DNA from: an uncultured Pelagibacteraceae bacterium
Lineage (GTDB): Bacteria; Pseudomonadota; Alphaproteobacteria; Pelagibacterales; Pelagibacteraceae
Reading direction: 5' to 3'
Length of the DNA stretch: 43,854 nucleotides
NCBI GenBank assembly: GCA_902546795.1
Contig: CACCLK010000006.1
Span: 5,001-48,854, forward strand
Shown: piece by piece, positions 29,185 through 37,939 of the stretch
How positions within the stretch are numbered: position 1 is the stretch's first letter
Layout of the letters: each line of letters opens with the position of its first letter
Program-made: the position numbers and the translations under genes
The notes under the pieces: model-generated
Database searches by the model: none
The model's input: the letters and a program-made list of their open reading frames with translations, nothing else
Told to the model about the DNA's origin: nothing

Positions 29185-29907
29185 AACATTTTTATACCAA
29201 AGTTTAAGTATTCCAAAAAACATTTTCCATGGATCAACTAATATATTAAGTTTGCTACCGGACCTATGCTCCCATTCTACTGGCAGCTCAATTACTTCGT
29301 AATTCAATTTTTTAGCTAATAAAACGATTTCTAAATCGTGCTCGAATCTTTCTGATTTCATTTTTGAAAAAATATATTTTGCGTATTTCTTCCTATAAAG
29401 CTTAAAACCACACTGTGTATCTCTAAGGTCAATACTTAAAAATAAGTTTGATAGAAACCTGAAGAAAATTCCAAGTATTTTTCTATATGTTTTAGTTTTT
29501 ACTATTGAGTCCTCAAGTTCTCTTGAACCAAAATAAATTTCATTTTTGTTATGAATAAAATCTCTTTTTAACCATTGAATAAGCTGTTCAAGAGGCACCG
29601 ATAAATCCATATCGGTTGTTAGGGCCCAATCATTCTTCATTTTAGATACACCTTTTTGAAGAGATTTTCCTTTTCCTTGATTTCTTGGCAAACTAAGTAT
29701 TCGAAAACTTTTTTTATTAACTTTCAACTTTTTAAAAATACTTAAAATTTTTTCCTTCGTATTATCGGTGCTTCCGTCATCTACTAACAATACTTCAATT
29801 TTAATTTTTCTATTTTTTTTAATAAATTTTTTGATTTCTATTAAGCTTGATTTTACTCTTTCTTTTTCATTGAAGAACGGAATAATTATAGATAAAGATT
29901 TGATCAT
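29170..29907 (-). CDS. Polyprenyl-phosphate glycosyltransferase (GT2, ALG5-like)
   Basis: 245 residues. The GT-A fold shows IIIPFFNEKERV, LLVDDGSTDNT (43-48 DDGSTD), RNQGKGKSL, a DMD metal site (99-101) and DTQCGFKLYRK. These match dolichyl-phosphate beta-glucosyltransferase types, which load a sugar from a nucleotide donor onto a polyprenyl phosphate on the cytoplasmic face. No C-terminal membrane segment is obvious. It is tail to tail with the GT-C-like gene, which could use its product. The sugar is unknown. Confidence 0.82.
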   Translation of the reverse strand: MIKSLSIIIPFFNEKERVKSSLIEIKKFIKKNRKIKIEVLLVDDGSTDNTKEKILSIFKKLKVNKKSFRILSLPRNQGKGKSLQKGVSKMKNDWALTTDMDLSVPLEQLIQWLKRDFIHNKNEIYFGSRELEDSIVKTKTYRKILGIFFRFLSNLFLSIDLRDTQCGFKLYRKKYAKYIFSKMKSERFEHDLEIVLLAKKLNYEVIELPVEWEHRSGSKLNILVDPWKMFFGILKLWYKNVLTKR

Positions 29908-29969
29908 TTTTCAATAAAAGTATAATTATATTATGTGCAAAAAAAATTAAACCAATAATTTATCTAAAA

Positions 29970-30617
29970 ATGATTAACACAATTTTAAAATATCCCATTT
30001 TATATAGATTGTATCAAAAATCAGTAAGATCCTCGCACAGTGAGTATGATTTTATAAGATTTGTATTCTCAAAATTTGAAAATAAAGATATTCGAATGTT
30101 AGATCTTTGTTGTGGTGATAGCTTTATCATAAATTTTGTTGGTGATTATTTAAGTGATTATTTGGGAGCAGATAATAGCGATAAGTATATTAAATTTTCA
30201 GAAAAAAAATGGAAAAGATTTAATTTTTTAAAGCTAGATTTGAACGATCCGGAATCTTTAGAAAAGTTAAAATCTTTCAATCCAAATTTTATTTTTATTA
30301 ATGGTGCTATCCACCACTTAGATGACAAGACAGTTTCAAATATAAATAATTTAATATCTGAATTTGATAATAGTCATTTTCTCTCAGTTGATCCAGTTAT
30401 ACATGAAAATAAATTCATAAATAAAGTAATGATTTATTTTGATAGAGGAAAATTTATTAGAGATAAATCAAATTACTCGACCTTAATGCAAAACTACAAA
30501 AGCATTATAATAGATGACTTTTACAAGATGAGTTTTAAAAGTATATTTCATTACAAAAATTTTGACCTTGAAAAATTATATTTGAATTGGAAAGAGTCCT
30601 TAAGCAGTGAAAAATAA
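29970..30617 (+). CDS. Class I SAM-dependent methyltransferase
   Basis: 215 residues. The motif I MLDLCCGDSF (43-52) and the acidic LGADNSDKYI strand mark a Rossmann methyltransferase; IFINGAIHHLDD near 110 is the usual motif after strand 4. The substrate is unknown. Its place before a GT2 gene, with an 11-base overlap, suggests methylation of a glycan, lipid carrier or nucleotide sugar. It diverges from the ALG5-like gene over 62 bases. Confidence 0.78.
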   Translation: MINTILKYPILYRLYQKSVRSSHSEYDFIRFVFSKFENKDIRMLDLCCGDSFIINFVGDYLSDYLGADNSDKYIKFSEKKWKRFNFLKLDLNDPESLEKLKSFNPNFIFINGAIHHLDDKTVSNINNLISEFDNSHFLSVDPVIHENKFINKVMIYFDRGKFIRDKSNYSTLMQNYKSIIIDDFYKMSFKSIFHYKNFDLEKLYLNWKESLSSEK

Positions 30618-31359
30618 CAAAGTTGCTATAATTCTTCCAAATTTTAATAGTTCAGAATATTTGAAGAAAACTTTAAAATCAGTTTTAAATCAAAGTTATA
30701 AAAATTGGCAACTTATAATTATCGATGATGCATCTGATAAAAAAACTATTGAAATTTTAAAAAAATATAAAAAACATAAAAAAATTAAAATTTTTTTTCT
30801 TAAGAAAAATATGGGAGCTGGATATTGTAGGAATTATGGAATTAGAAATTCAAAGTCAGATTATCTAGCATTCATTGATTCGGACGATACTTGGAAAAAA
30901 GAAAAATTGAAAAACCAGTTAGAATTTATGAAAAAAAATAACCACGAATTTACGTACACCGATTATTTTGCATTTTATAAAAAAAAAAATAAAAAAAGAA
31001 AAGTTTTTACACCTAAAAAAATCTCTTATGAAGAGTTTATCAGAAATACGTCTATTGCAACAAGCACAATGATGATTAAAAGACGAACAGCAAAAAATAT
31101 TTTTTTTACAAATACTAAAATTTGCGAAGACTATTTTTTTAAATGTAAAATATTAGAAAAGGTAAAATACGCTTTTTGCTTAAATAAACTTTTGACAACC
31201 TACCTGATAAGGAATGATTCATTGCAAAGCAGTAAGATTAAAAATCTTTTAATGATCTGGAAGATTAATAGTCAATACAACAAGTTCAAGTTTTTAAAGA
31301 ATATTACTTCATTGATAAATATTTCTTTAAACTCAATATTAAAGTATGGATTTAAATAA
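30607..31359 (+). CDS. GT2 family glycosyltransferase
   Basis: 250 residues. The GT-A domain has VAIILPNFNSSEYL, IIDDASD (D40-D41), GAGYCRNYGI and the metal site DSDD (91-94) followed by TWKKEKL. This form is typical of cytoplasmic enzymes building surface polysaccharide. The C-terminal third is very basic. The GTG start lies within the methyltransferase gene (11-base overlap). The stop abuts the truA stop with no spacer. Donor and acceptor are unknown. Confidence 0.87.
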   Translation: MKNNKVAIILPNFNSSEYLKKTLKSVLNQSYKNWQLIIIDDASDKKTIEILKKYKKHKKIKIFFLKKNMGAGYCRNYGIRNSKSDYLAFIDSDDTWKKEKLKNQLEFMKKNNHEFTYTDYFAFYKKKNKKRKVFTPKKISYEEFIRNTSIATSTMMIKRRTAKNIFFTNTKICEDYFFKCKILEKVKYAFCLNKLLTTYLIRNDSLQSSKIKNLLMIWKINSQYNKFKFLKNITSLINISLNSILKYGFK

Positions 31360-32100
31360 TCAGTAATCAACTTTCGACAAATAAAGACCCTCTGGGGGAG
31401 CAGGCGGTGCGCAAGATGATCTTTTTTTTAATCTAATAATTTTTCTAAAATTATTTACTGACCACTTTCCTTCACCAACATATTTTATGCAACCTACCAT
31501 TGATCTTACTTGTTGTTGTAAAAAAGATTTTGATTTGAAAATTATTCTTATTGTGTCTTGATTTTTTATAACCTTTGCTTGCTCAATAGTTTTTATAGGT
31601 GATCTGGCATTACAAGAAGCAGATCTAAATGTTGAAAAATCTTTTTTGCCCCTTAAAAGATTGCATGCACTCTGCATAGATCTATGATTTAATCTTCTTC
31701 TTATTTGCCAAGCTCTATTCTTATTTAAAACTAGACCCCCTTCTCTATTAGAAATTAAGTAAGTATATGTTCTCATTTTTGCATTAAACCTTGAGTGAAA
31801 ATCTAACTTTTTTTTACATATTTTAATTAATGAGATGCCTGTCTTATTTAAAAAAAAGTTCATTGAAAGCAAAAATTTATTTTTTTTCTTTATTTCATTT
31901 TTTGTGAAAAAATTAGCTGATTGAGCAACGGCATGTACACCTTTGTCTGTCCTGCCCGAACCTATTAAATTAATTTTTTCATTCAATACTTTCTTAAGTG
32001 TTTTCTCTATATATGCCTGGATTGTTCTTCCTTTTTTTTGTTTTTGCCATCCCAAAAAGTTTGTGCCATCATACTCAATAATTATTTGATAATTAAACAT
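31360..32100 (-). CDS. truA: tRNA pseudouridine(38-40) synthase
   Basis: 246 residues. TruA makes pseudouridine at positions 38-40 of tRNAs. The catalytic D52 lies in GSGRTDKGVHA, and EYDGTNFLGWQ (9-19) and FRSASC are typical. Its start overlaps the fmt stop by 1 base, and the C-terminus meets the glycan cassette. It ends the 60-residue protein / unknown exported protein / def / fmt / truA run. Confidence 0.95.
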   Translation of the reverse strand: MFNYQIIIEYDGTNFLGWQKQKKGRTIQAYIEKTLKKVLNEKINLIGSGRTDKGVHAVAQSANFFTKNEIKKKNKFLLSMNFFLNKTGISLIKICKKKLDFHSRFNAKMRTYTYLISNREGGLVLNKNRAWQIRRRLNHRSMQSACNLLRGKKDFSTFRSASCNARSPIKTIEQAKVIKNQDTIRIIFKSKSFLQQQVRSMVGCIKYVGEGKWSVNNFRKIIRLKKRSSCAPPAPPEGLYLSKVDY

Positions 32101-33020
32101 TAGTTTAATTTCTCACCAATTGAGATTTTATTGCCAATAAGGAATTCCTCGGTTTTCATTGCTCTTTTGCCTTCTTTTTGAAGCTCTAATATTTTAATTG
32201 AATTAGTTGAACATCCTATAATAAAATTTTGATCAATTACCATACCAGCTTTTCCTGTTTTCTCTGTTTCATCTGCTTTTATTATCTTTATCCTTTTATT
32301 TTTAAGGTTAAACCAGGCGCCAGGGTTTGGACTAAAGGCATTAATTTTTGCTAAAATATTACTAGCACTCTGATTCCAGTCTATTTTGGTTTCTTCTTTT
32401 TGAATTTTTTTAGCATAAGTTGACTCTTTATGATCTTGATTAATAAAATTTGCTTTGCCGGACTCAATAATCTTTAAGCTTGCAATTAAAGCATCAGCAC
32501 CAACTTGGGATAGTTGTTTGTAAATATCTCCATACTGAGAGTCTTTTTTAATTTTTATCTTAACTTGTTTAAGGTAAGGCCCAGCATCTAATTCAGGAAC
32601 AATTTTCATAATTGAAACGCCTGTTTCTTTATCTTGATTTAAAATTGACCTTTCTATAGGAGCAGCTCCTCTCCATTTAGGAAGAAGAGAGGCGTGAACA
32701 TTTAAGAATAAAATTTTAGGAATATTTAAAATTTTCTCAGGAATTAATTTTCCATATGCTACCGCTATAACAACGTCTGGTTTCAGTTTTTTAAAATACT
32801 CATATTCCGCTTGGGAATCTAAATTTTCAGGGGTTTTTATTTTGATATTAAATTTTTTAGCTAACTTATGAACTGGGGACATTTTTATTTTTTGGCCGCG
32901 ATTTTTTTTTTTGGGAGACTGAGAATACACGCTTAGAATTTTATAATTTGAATTTATTAAACTTTCTAAAGACTTTAAAGAAAATTCGGGCGTTCCCATA
33001 AAAACTATTTTTAATGACAT
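32100..33020 (-). CDS. fmt: Methionyl-tRNA formyltransferase
   Basis: 306 residues. Fmt formylates Met-tRNA for initiation. N107 and H109 in LNVHASLLPKWRGAAPIE and D145 in ELDAGP are the catalytic positions, and the C-terminal OB-like domain begins at about 205. It follows def by 8 bases, so the enzymes adding and removing formyl are made together. Confidence 0.96.
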   Translation of the reverse strand: MSLKIVFMGTPEFSLKSLESLINSNYKILSVYSQSPKKKNRGQKIKMSPVHKLAKKFNIKIKTPENLDSQAEYEYFKKLKPDVVIAVAYGKLIPEKILNIPKILFLNVHASLLPKWRGAAPIERSILNQDKETGVSIMKIVPELDAGPYLKQVKIKIKKDSQYGDIYKQLSQVGADALIASLKIIESGKANFINQDHKESTYAKKIQKEETKIDWNQSASNILAKINAFSPNPGAWFNLKNKRIKIIKADETEKTGKAGMVIDQNFIIGCSTNSIKILELQKEGKRAMKTEEFLIGNKISIGEKLN

Positions 33021-33028
33021 TGAATTTT

Positions 33029-33553
33029 TTAAACTACTACTCTTTTAACTTCTTTTTTGTGTTTTTTTAATTTTTTTATGATCATATCTTTTTTTAATTT
33101 TGAAAGATAGTCAATGAATAAAACTCCATTCAAATGGTCAACCTCATGCTGAATACAAGTTGACAACAAGCCATCTGCTTTGATCTCTTTTTTTTTTCCA
33201 TGAAAGTCTAGATATTGTAAATGACATTCTGCTGGTCTCTCAATCTCGGCGTATTGACCTGGAAGAGATAGGCAACCCTCTTCAAAAGTTGAAGTTTTTT
33301 TTGATTTAAAAGTTATTTCTGGATTTACTAAAAAAAGAGGATTTTTTTTTTCACTATCTTTAGATATATCGATAACCACGACTCTTTTTAAAATTCCTAG
33401 TTGTATCGCAGCTAAACCAATTCCTGGCGCTTTATACATCGTCTCTAACATACCTCTCATAAGCTTCCTCAGCTCGTCATCGACTATATCTATAGGCTCG
33501 CATTTTTGTCTTAAAATAGGATCGGGCTCAATCAAAATTTTGTATTTACTCAT
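33029..33553 (-). CDS. def: Peptide deformylase
   Basis: 174 residues. Def removes the formyl group from new proteins. All three motifs are present: GIGLAAIQLG (45-53), EGCLSLPG with metal ligand C94, and QHEVDH with H136, E137 and H140. The C-terminal tail is Lys-rich. It starts 3 bases after the unknown exported protein. Confidence 0.97.
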   Translation of the reverse strand: MSKYKILIEPDPILRQKCEPIDIVDDELRKLMRGMLETMYKAPGIGLAAIQLGILKRVVVIDISKDSEKKNPLFLVNPEITFKSKKTSTFEEGCLSLPGQYAEIERPAECHLQYLDFHGKKKEIKADGLLSTCIQHEVDHLNGVLFIDYLSKLKKDMIIKKLKKHKKEVKRVVV

Positions 33554-33556
33554 GAT

Positions 33557-35308
33557 TTATGATTGTGCTCTCTGCGGAAGAGATGTTGTTAAAATTTTAT
33601 TTCTAATATTGTACAATTCAGTTTCGTTCAACAAATAAGTTATAAAATAAATCGTTTCTGGATCAAGATCAGAGACTTCATCTTCTCCAATTATTTCAAC
33701 AATTTTGAGAACTAAAAACCCAATTTCTTTTTTTTTCGCCAATTGTAGTAAATTAGAGGGCACATCGTACTGTTTAGCAAGATCAGTGTAATCAAATTCT
33801 TTAGGTATTTTTAAGCCGTCCTTAGCTAATGACTCTGCCAAAGCAATATCTTTTGCGGAGTAAAAATAATTTCTATTCCTTTTTATCTTTTTAAAAACAC
33901 TTTCTAAATCTTTTTGAGATTTTTTTATCGAAGTTCCTTTTTCAGTGTATATTTTCAATACTTTAGACTTATGAAAGATTTTATCTGTGTATTTGATTTT
34001 TCCAAGTTTAAATTCGATATCGGAGATGATATTCTTACCTACTAATTCTTTATAGTTTTCAGGAATTTTATCATTATCAATTTTTTTAAGACTATCACTT
34101 AAAAACTTCGAATATAAATTTTTTAAATTATCTTTTTTAAAAAGATTTTCCATTGAAAAAAGTAAATTAATCTTATTTTCAACATTGTCAGATAAAAGAT
34201 ATTTTTGATACATTAAAGCCCTACCATCTATAAGATCCAAGGAGTTATAAACATCTTCTGCATTTATAAGAGAATTTAAATCAAATGAGATTTTTTTATA
34301 AATTTCTAAAATTTTTTCAGTATCGACTCTCCCCTCATCTGCTGCCATCTCTAAATCTCTAATTTTTTGTTTATCTTCAAAATTCTCAATTTTAATAAGA
34401 TTTGCAGAATTCATATATTCCCATATTTCTTCTTTTGTATTTTTTTTTGGTTGATAATTAAAGTTTGGGATTGTGATGCTGGATAAATAAAAATTTAAAA
34501 GATTATCGTCACGAACTTTTTCACCAGTATTATCTTTTAAACCAAGGAGAAACTGAATTTTGTCATCAAAGAAATTATCTGACCGTTTTTCCTCTTTTAA
34601 AATATCATATAATAATTGCGCTTGATCTTTTTTATTATTAAAAACTAAACAATAAATTTTAAATTTTTCAAGATAAGAGTTTTTTATATCTTTACTTAAT
34701 AAAAAAACTTTCTCACATCCTGATTTTAAATCCGCTTTTGAAATATTTCTGTCAACTAGATACCTTATTGCTTTGTCAGAATTAAAAAAATTTCTATTTT
34801 TTTCTATAAATAAAAATAATTTGTCATCTTTATTTTTTTCAATCATCCAATTTACTTTTAAATTTAAAAATTCATCTTCAGATATATTTTTTGGTGTATA
34901 GGAAATTGTCAGCAAAGTGTCAGTGTAAATCTCATCTGCTATTTTCGACAGGTTCAGACTGTTTATTCTTTTGATAGCTTTTTTTATCTCTTTTATTTCA
35001 GTATTAGACCAAAGCATAAGGGTAAAATTATTTACATCTGGATCAAGTATTCCGTAAACTTTCTCATTTTGTGTTTCCTCAGAAACATTTTCTTCGATAG
35101 TTATTTTTTCTTCAGCTTGAAGAATTGTTGCCTTCGTGTTTTGATTTGGCTTAAATGACGTTCCATCTTGATTTACATTTTGTTGATCTTGGTCTACCTT
35201 TTTTTTATTCCAAATATCTACTTCCTCCTCCTCAGAAGAAATCGGACTAAAAAATAAAAGTATTAATGATAGTAAGAAAACAAATCTATTTAAGTTTGAT
35301 AATCTCAT
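33557..35308 (-). CDS. Large exported helical protein of unknown function
   Basis: 583 residues. A signal peptide (MRLSNLNRFVFLLSLILLFF, cleavage likely near SPISSEE) is followed by an acidic, Gln/Asn-rich stretch (about 25-75). The rest is a long helical region with LDPDVNNFTLMLW near 90 and LDPETIYFITYLLNETELYNIRNKIL near the end. The layout suggests an alpha-solenoid in the periplasm. I recall a similar C-terminal LDPxTL...AL pattern in large alphaproteobacterial proteins near aroK, but cannot confirm it. I chose the ATG at 35308; an in-frame TTG at 35320 adds four residues. It is cotranscribed with def-fmt-truA. Confidence 0.75.
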   Translation of the reverse strand: MRLSNLNRFVFLLSLILLFFSPISSEEEEVDIWNKKKVDQDQQNVNQDGTSFKPNQNTKATILQAEEKITIEENVSEETQNEKVYGILDPDVNNFTLMLWSNTEIKEIKKAIKRINSLNLSKIADEIYTDTLLTISYTPKNISEDEFLNLKVNWMIEKNKDDKLFLFIEKNRNFFNSDKAIRYLVDRNISKADLKSGCEKVFLLSKDIKNSYLEKFKIYCLVFNNKKDQAQLLYDILKEEKRSDNFFDDKIQFLLGLKDNTGEKVRDDNLLNFYLSSITIPNFNYQPKKNTKEEIWEYMNSANLIKIENFEDKQKIRDLEMAADEGRVDTEKILEIYKKISFDLNSLINAEDVYNSLDLIDGRALMYQKYLLSDNVENKINLLFSMENLFKKDNLKNLYSKFLSDSLKKIDNDKIPENYKELVGKNIISDIEFKLGKIKYTDKIFHKSKVLKIYTEKGTSIKKSQKDLESVFKKIKRNRNYFYSAKDIALAESLAKDGLKIPKEFDYTDLAKQYDVPSNLLQLAKKKEIGFLVLKIVEIIGEDEVSDLDPETIYFITYLLNETELYNIRNKILTTSLPQRAQS

Positions 35309-35468
35309 TTGAAATATCAATTTTAAATTTTTTATTTGGCGATGGAAAATCTACTTTCTCTACAATAAAAAAAAATGTTAATAATAGAATTACAAATAGA
35401 ACAAATTTTATTGTTGTTCTAAAAAGAGACTGACCGATACTTTTTTGTCTATTTAATTTAAGTTGCAT
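35286..35468 (-). CDS. 60-residue single-span membrane protein
   Basis: A basic N-terminus (MQLKLNRQKSIGQSLFRTT) precedes one membrane helix (about 20-40, KFVLFVILLLTFFFIV) and a short outer tail (PSPNKKFKIDISNEIIK). The positive-inside pattern puts the tail in the periplasm. It is the first gene of the run leading to def-fmt-truA and overlaps the exported protein by 23 bases, which suggests the two work or are made together. It is divergent from aroK over 73 bases. No family is recognised. Confidence 0.68.
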   Translation of the reverse strand: MQLKLNRQKSIGQSLFRTTIKFVLFVILLLTFFFIVEKVDFPSPNKKFKIDISNEIIKLK

Positions 35469-35541
35469 AGTATTAAAATATACTTAAACTCGGAAAATAA
35501 GACATATTTGTGATAAATCAAATTTTAAATTGGAATTTTAA

Positions 35542-36054
35542 TTGAATAAAAGCCTTATTTTAACCGGTATGATGGGTGTGGGTAAATCCACTGTTGGTAA
35601 AGAATTGTCAAAAAAGCTTGGTTATAAATTTATCGACATGGATAACTTAATTGAAAAAAAAGAAAATATGACAATCACAAAGATTTTTAGAGTCAAAGGA
35701 GAAAATTATTTTAGAAAAATTGAGGAAAATTTGACCCTTAATACTCTCAAGGATAAGAAAGTTGTGATTTCCCTTGGTGGTGGAGCTTTCTTGAACCCAA
35801 GAATTAGAAAAGAAGTGTTAAAAACCACAATTAGTTTTTGGCTTAATGTGTCTATTAAAAGTCTACTTTTAAGGGTTTCCAGAAACAAAAAGAGGCCATT
35901 AATTGAGGGAAATTATAAAAAAAAAATGACTGATATCTACTCAAAAAGAAAAGACACGTACAAACTTGCAAATTATAAAATAGATTGTGATAATTTGAAA
36001 AAATTTGAGGTGGTAAAAAAAATTTTGATACTTTATGAAAAGAATAAATATTAA
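35542..36054 (+). CDS. aroK: Shikimate kinase
   Basis: 170 residues. AroK phosphorylates shikimate in the aromatic amino-acid pathway. The Walker A GMMGVGKST (9-17), the shikimate-binding DMDN and LGGGAF, and the lid region RNKKRPLI are present. The start is a TTG at 35542; no ATG stands upstream of the P-loop in frame. It overlaps aroB by 20 bases. Confidence 0.94.
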   Translation: MNKSLILTGMMGVGKSTVGKELSKKLGYKFIDMDNLIEKKENMTITKIFRVKGENYFRKIEENLTLNTLKDKKVVISLGGGAFLNPRIRKEVLKTTISFWLNVSIKSLLLRVSRNKKRPLIEGNYKKKMTDIYSKRKDTYKLANYKIDCDNLKKFEVVKKILILYEKNKY

Positions 36055-37156
36055 AATATCTAAAGATAAAGATACATATTCAATTGAAATTGGAAAAAAC
36101 GTAATTAATCAATTGTCTAAAAAAATTGGAAAGTATTGTCCTAAAACTGAAAATGTTGCTTTAATAGTTGATAAGAATATTCCGATCAGACTAAAAAGGA
36201 AAATTTTTACTTCATTAAGGAGATATAATGTCACTAAGTTAGAACTTTTACCAAGTGAAAAGATAAAATCAATAAGCACAGCAAATTTAATCATTAATAA
36301 ATTAATTTCAAAAAATTTTAATCGTAATGATTTAGTTATTGCTATAGGTGGTGGAATTATTGGTGATATAACATCCTTTGTTGCAAGTATTTACAAAAGA
36401 GGTCTAAATTTTATAAATGTTCCAACTTCGCTTTTAGCCCAAGTTGACTCCTCAATTGGTGGAAAAACAGGGGTGAATACTATTCATGGAAAAAATTTAA
36501 TTGGTACATTTTACCAACCAAAAATTGTTTTGATTGATGTTTCATTCCTTATGAGTCTTAATAAAAAAGAGTTAATTTGTGGATATGCCGAAATTTTAAA
36601 ACACAGCCTGATCAAAGACAAGAAATTCTTTAATTGGTTACTAGCGAATTCAAAAAAAATTTTAGAGGATAGAAACTTAAACGTATTATCTGTTGCTATA
36701 AAAAAAAGTTGTGAGATAAAAAAAAGTTTTGTTGTAAGAGATGTTAGTGAAAAAAATTTAAGAAAGAAATTGAACTTCGGACACACATTTGCTCATGCAA
36801 TTGAAGCAGGAACAAAATATTCAAAAAAAATTAATCATGGTGAAGCTGTACTAGTTGGAATGATATTAGCTACACAACTATCCTATACAAAAAAGATTTG
36901 CTCGAAGTCAACTTTAAACAATTTAAAATTGATTTATAGAAAAAATAGATTAAATATTTACCTTAAAAAAAAGTTTAGGTTTAGAAATATTCCGTCATTA
37001 TTGAAATTCATGATACACGATAAAAAGAATGAGGATAAAAAAATTAATTTAATCCTTTTAAAAGAAATAGGTAAAGTAACCGAACCAGGAAAGTATAAAT
37101 TTACAAAAGAAGTTCTTAAAAATGATCTAAAGAAATTAACTAATTTTAATTTCTAA
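36035..37156 (+). CDS. aroB: 3-dehydroquinate synthase
   Basis: 373 residues. AroB makes 3-dehydroquinate, the first ring compound of the shikimate pathway, using NAD and a divalent metal. The NAD segment GGGIIGDITSFVAS, the VPTSLLAQVDSSIGGKTGVN block and metal-site RKKLNFGHTFAHAIE are present. It follows aroK in the usual alphaproteobacterial pair. Its end overlaps the convergent bolA gene by 21 bases. Confidence 0.96.
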   Translation: MKRINIKISKDKDTYSIEIGKNVINQLSKKIGKYCPKTENVALIVDKNIPIRLKRKIFTSLRRYNVTKLELLPSEKIKSISTANLIINKLISKNFNRNDLVIAIGGGIIGDITSFVASIYKRGLNFINVPTSLLAQVDSSIGGKTGVNTIHGKNLIGTFYQPKIVLIDVSFLMSLNKKELICGYAEILKHSLIKDKKFFNWLLANSKKILEDRNLNVLSVAIKKSCEIKKSFVVRDVSEKNLRKKLNFGHTFAHAIEAGTKYSKKINHGEAVLVGMILATQLSYTKKICSKSTLNNLKLIYRKNRLNIYLKKKFRFRNIPSLLKFMIHDKKNEDKKINLILLKEIGKVTEPGKYKFTKEVLKNDLKKLTNFNF

Positions 37157-37390
37157 CGCGTGTATTTTCCTTTCAAGATCATCTTTTAATATTTTAAAAA
37201 TCAACCTTTGTGCCTGAATTTTAGGTAGATTTCTTAAATAGCTTGACCTGATTTTTAACTTGAGGTGATATTTTTTTGGATTAAAAAACTTATGCCCTCT
37301 ATGAAATTTTGAATTATCTATTATTTCAAATTCCTCGAAAACTATTTTATCACGAATTTTTTTTTTTATTTCTTTAAAATAACTTTCCAT
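37136..37390 (-). CDS. bolA: BolA family protein
   Basis: 84 residues from the ATG at 37390. The BolA/YrbA fold is seen in FEIIDNSKFHRGH, YHLKLKIRSSYLRNLPKIQAQRLIF and the IHALEIK end. BolA proteins partner monothiol glutaredoxins in iron-sulfur trafficking; some act as regulators. A longer in-frame extension to 37543 crosses the start of dnaJ and is rejected. The start is 31 bases from the divergent dnaJ-like gene. Confidence 0.88.
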   Translation of the reverse strand: MESYFKEIKKKIRDKIVFEEFEIIDNSKFHRGHKFFNPKKYHLKLKIRSSYLRNLPKIQAQRLIFKILKDDLERKIHALEIKIS

Positions 37391-37421
37391 AATATTTTTA
37401 ATATATATAATTATAAATATT

Positions 37422-37937
37422 ATGAAAATAATTTGTGATTGGGAAAATTGTAATGAACAGGGAAAGTACAAAGCCCCTGTGGAGAAAGATAATAGCAGAA
37501 AATTTAGACTATTATGTTTAGAACACATAAAGGTTTTTAACAAAAAATGGAATTATTTTGAAAACATGTCGAGTGAGGAAGTTGAATATTTCGTAAAATC
37601 AGACTTGACTTGGCATAAATCAACGAAAAGCTTTGGCTCATCTGAGAACTTTTTTAATATTCTATGGAATAACGCTTTAGAGGATAAATTAAATATTTTT
37701 AACACATCTAATTACGCCAATTACAAAAAAGCTAATTTATCCCAAAAAGATAAAGACGCTTTGGAAGTAATGGAGTTAAAATCATCCTCTAATTGGGAAG
37801 AAATACAAAAAAAATTTAAATTGCTTGTAAAGAAGTATCATCCTGATAAAAACCATGGTAATAAAAAATATGAAGATAAGCTCAAAATGATTACTTTAGC
37901 TTATAGCCAATTAAAAATGAAACTAGGTAAAAAATAG
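37422..37937 (+). CDS. J-domain protein
   Basis: 171 residues. The N-terminus has a possible metal site (C5, C10 and LCLEH with C32, H35), followed by WNYFENMS. The C-terminal J-domain (about 110-168) carries HPD at 140-142 within KKYHPDKN. J-domains stimulate Hsp70 ATPase. This is not the full-length DnaJ: no G/F or zinc-finger region is present. The family is found beside cobS and cobT in Alphaproteobacteria. It precedes cobS by 2 bases. Confidence 0.88.
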   Translation: MKIICDWENCNEQGKYKAPVEKDNSRKFRLLCLEHIKVFNKKWNYFENMSSEEVEYFVKSDLTWHKSTKSFGSSENFFNILWNNALEDKLNIFNTSNYANYKKANLSQKDKDALEVMELKSSSNWEEIQKKFKLLVKKYHPDKNHGNKKYEDKLKMITLAYSQLKMKLGKK

Positions 37938-37939
37938 GG

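Noticed and set aside
37391-37543. N-terminal extension of bolA
   Set aside because: It reads antisense through the start of the J-domain gene and adds a region absent from BolA proteins.
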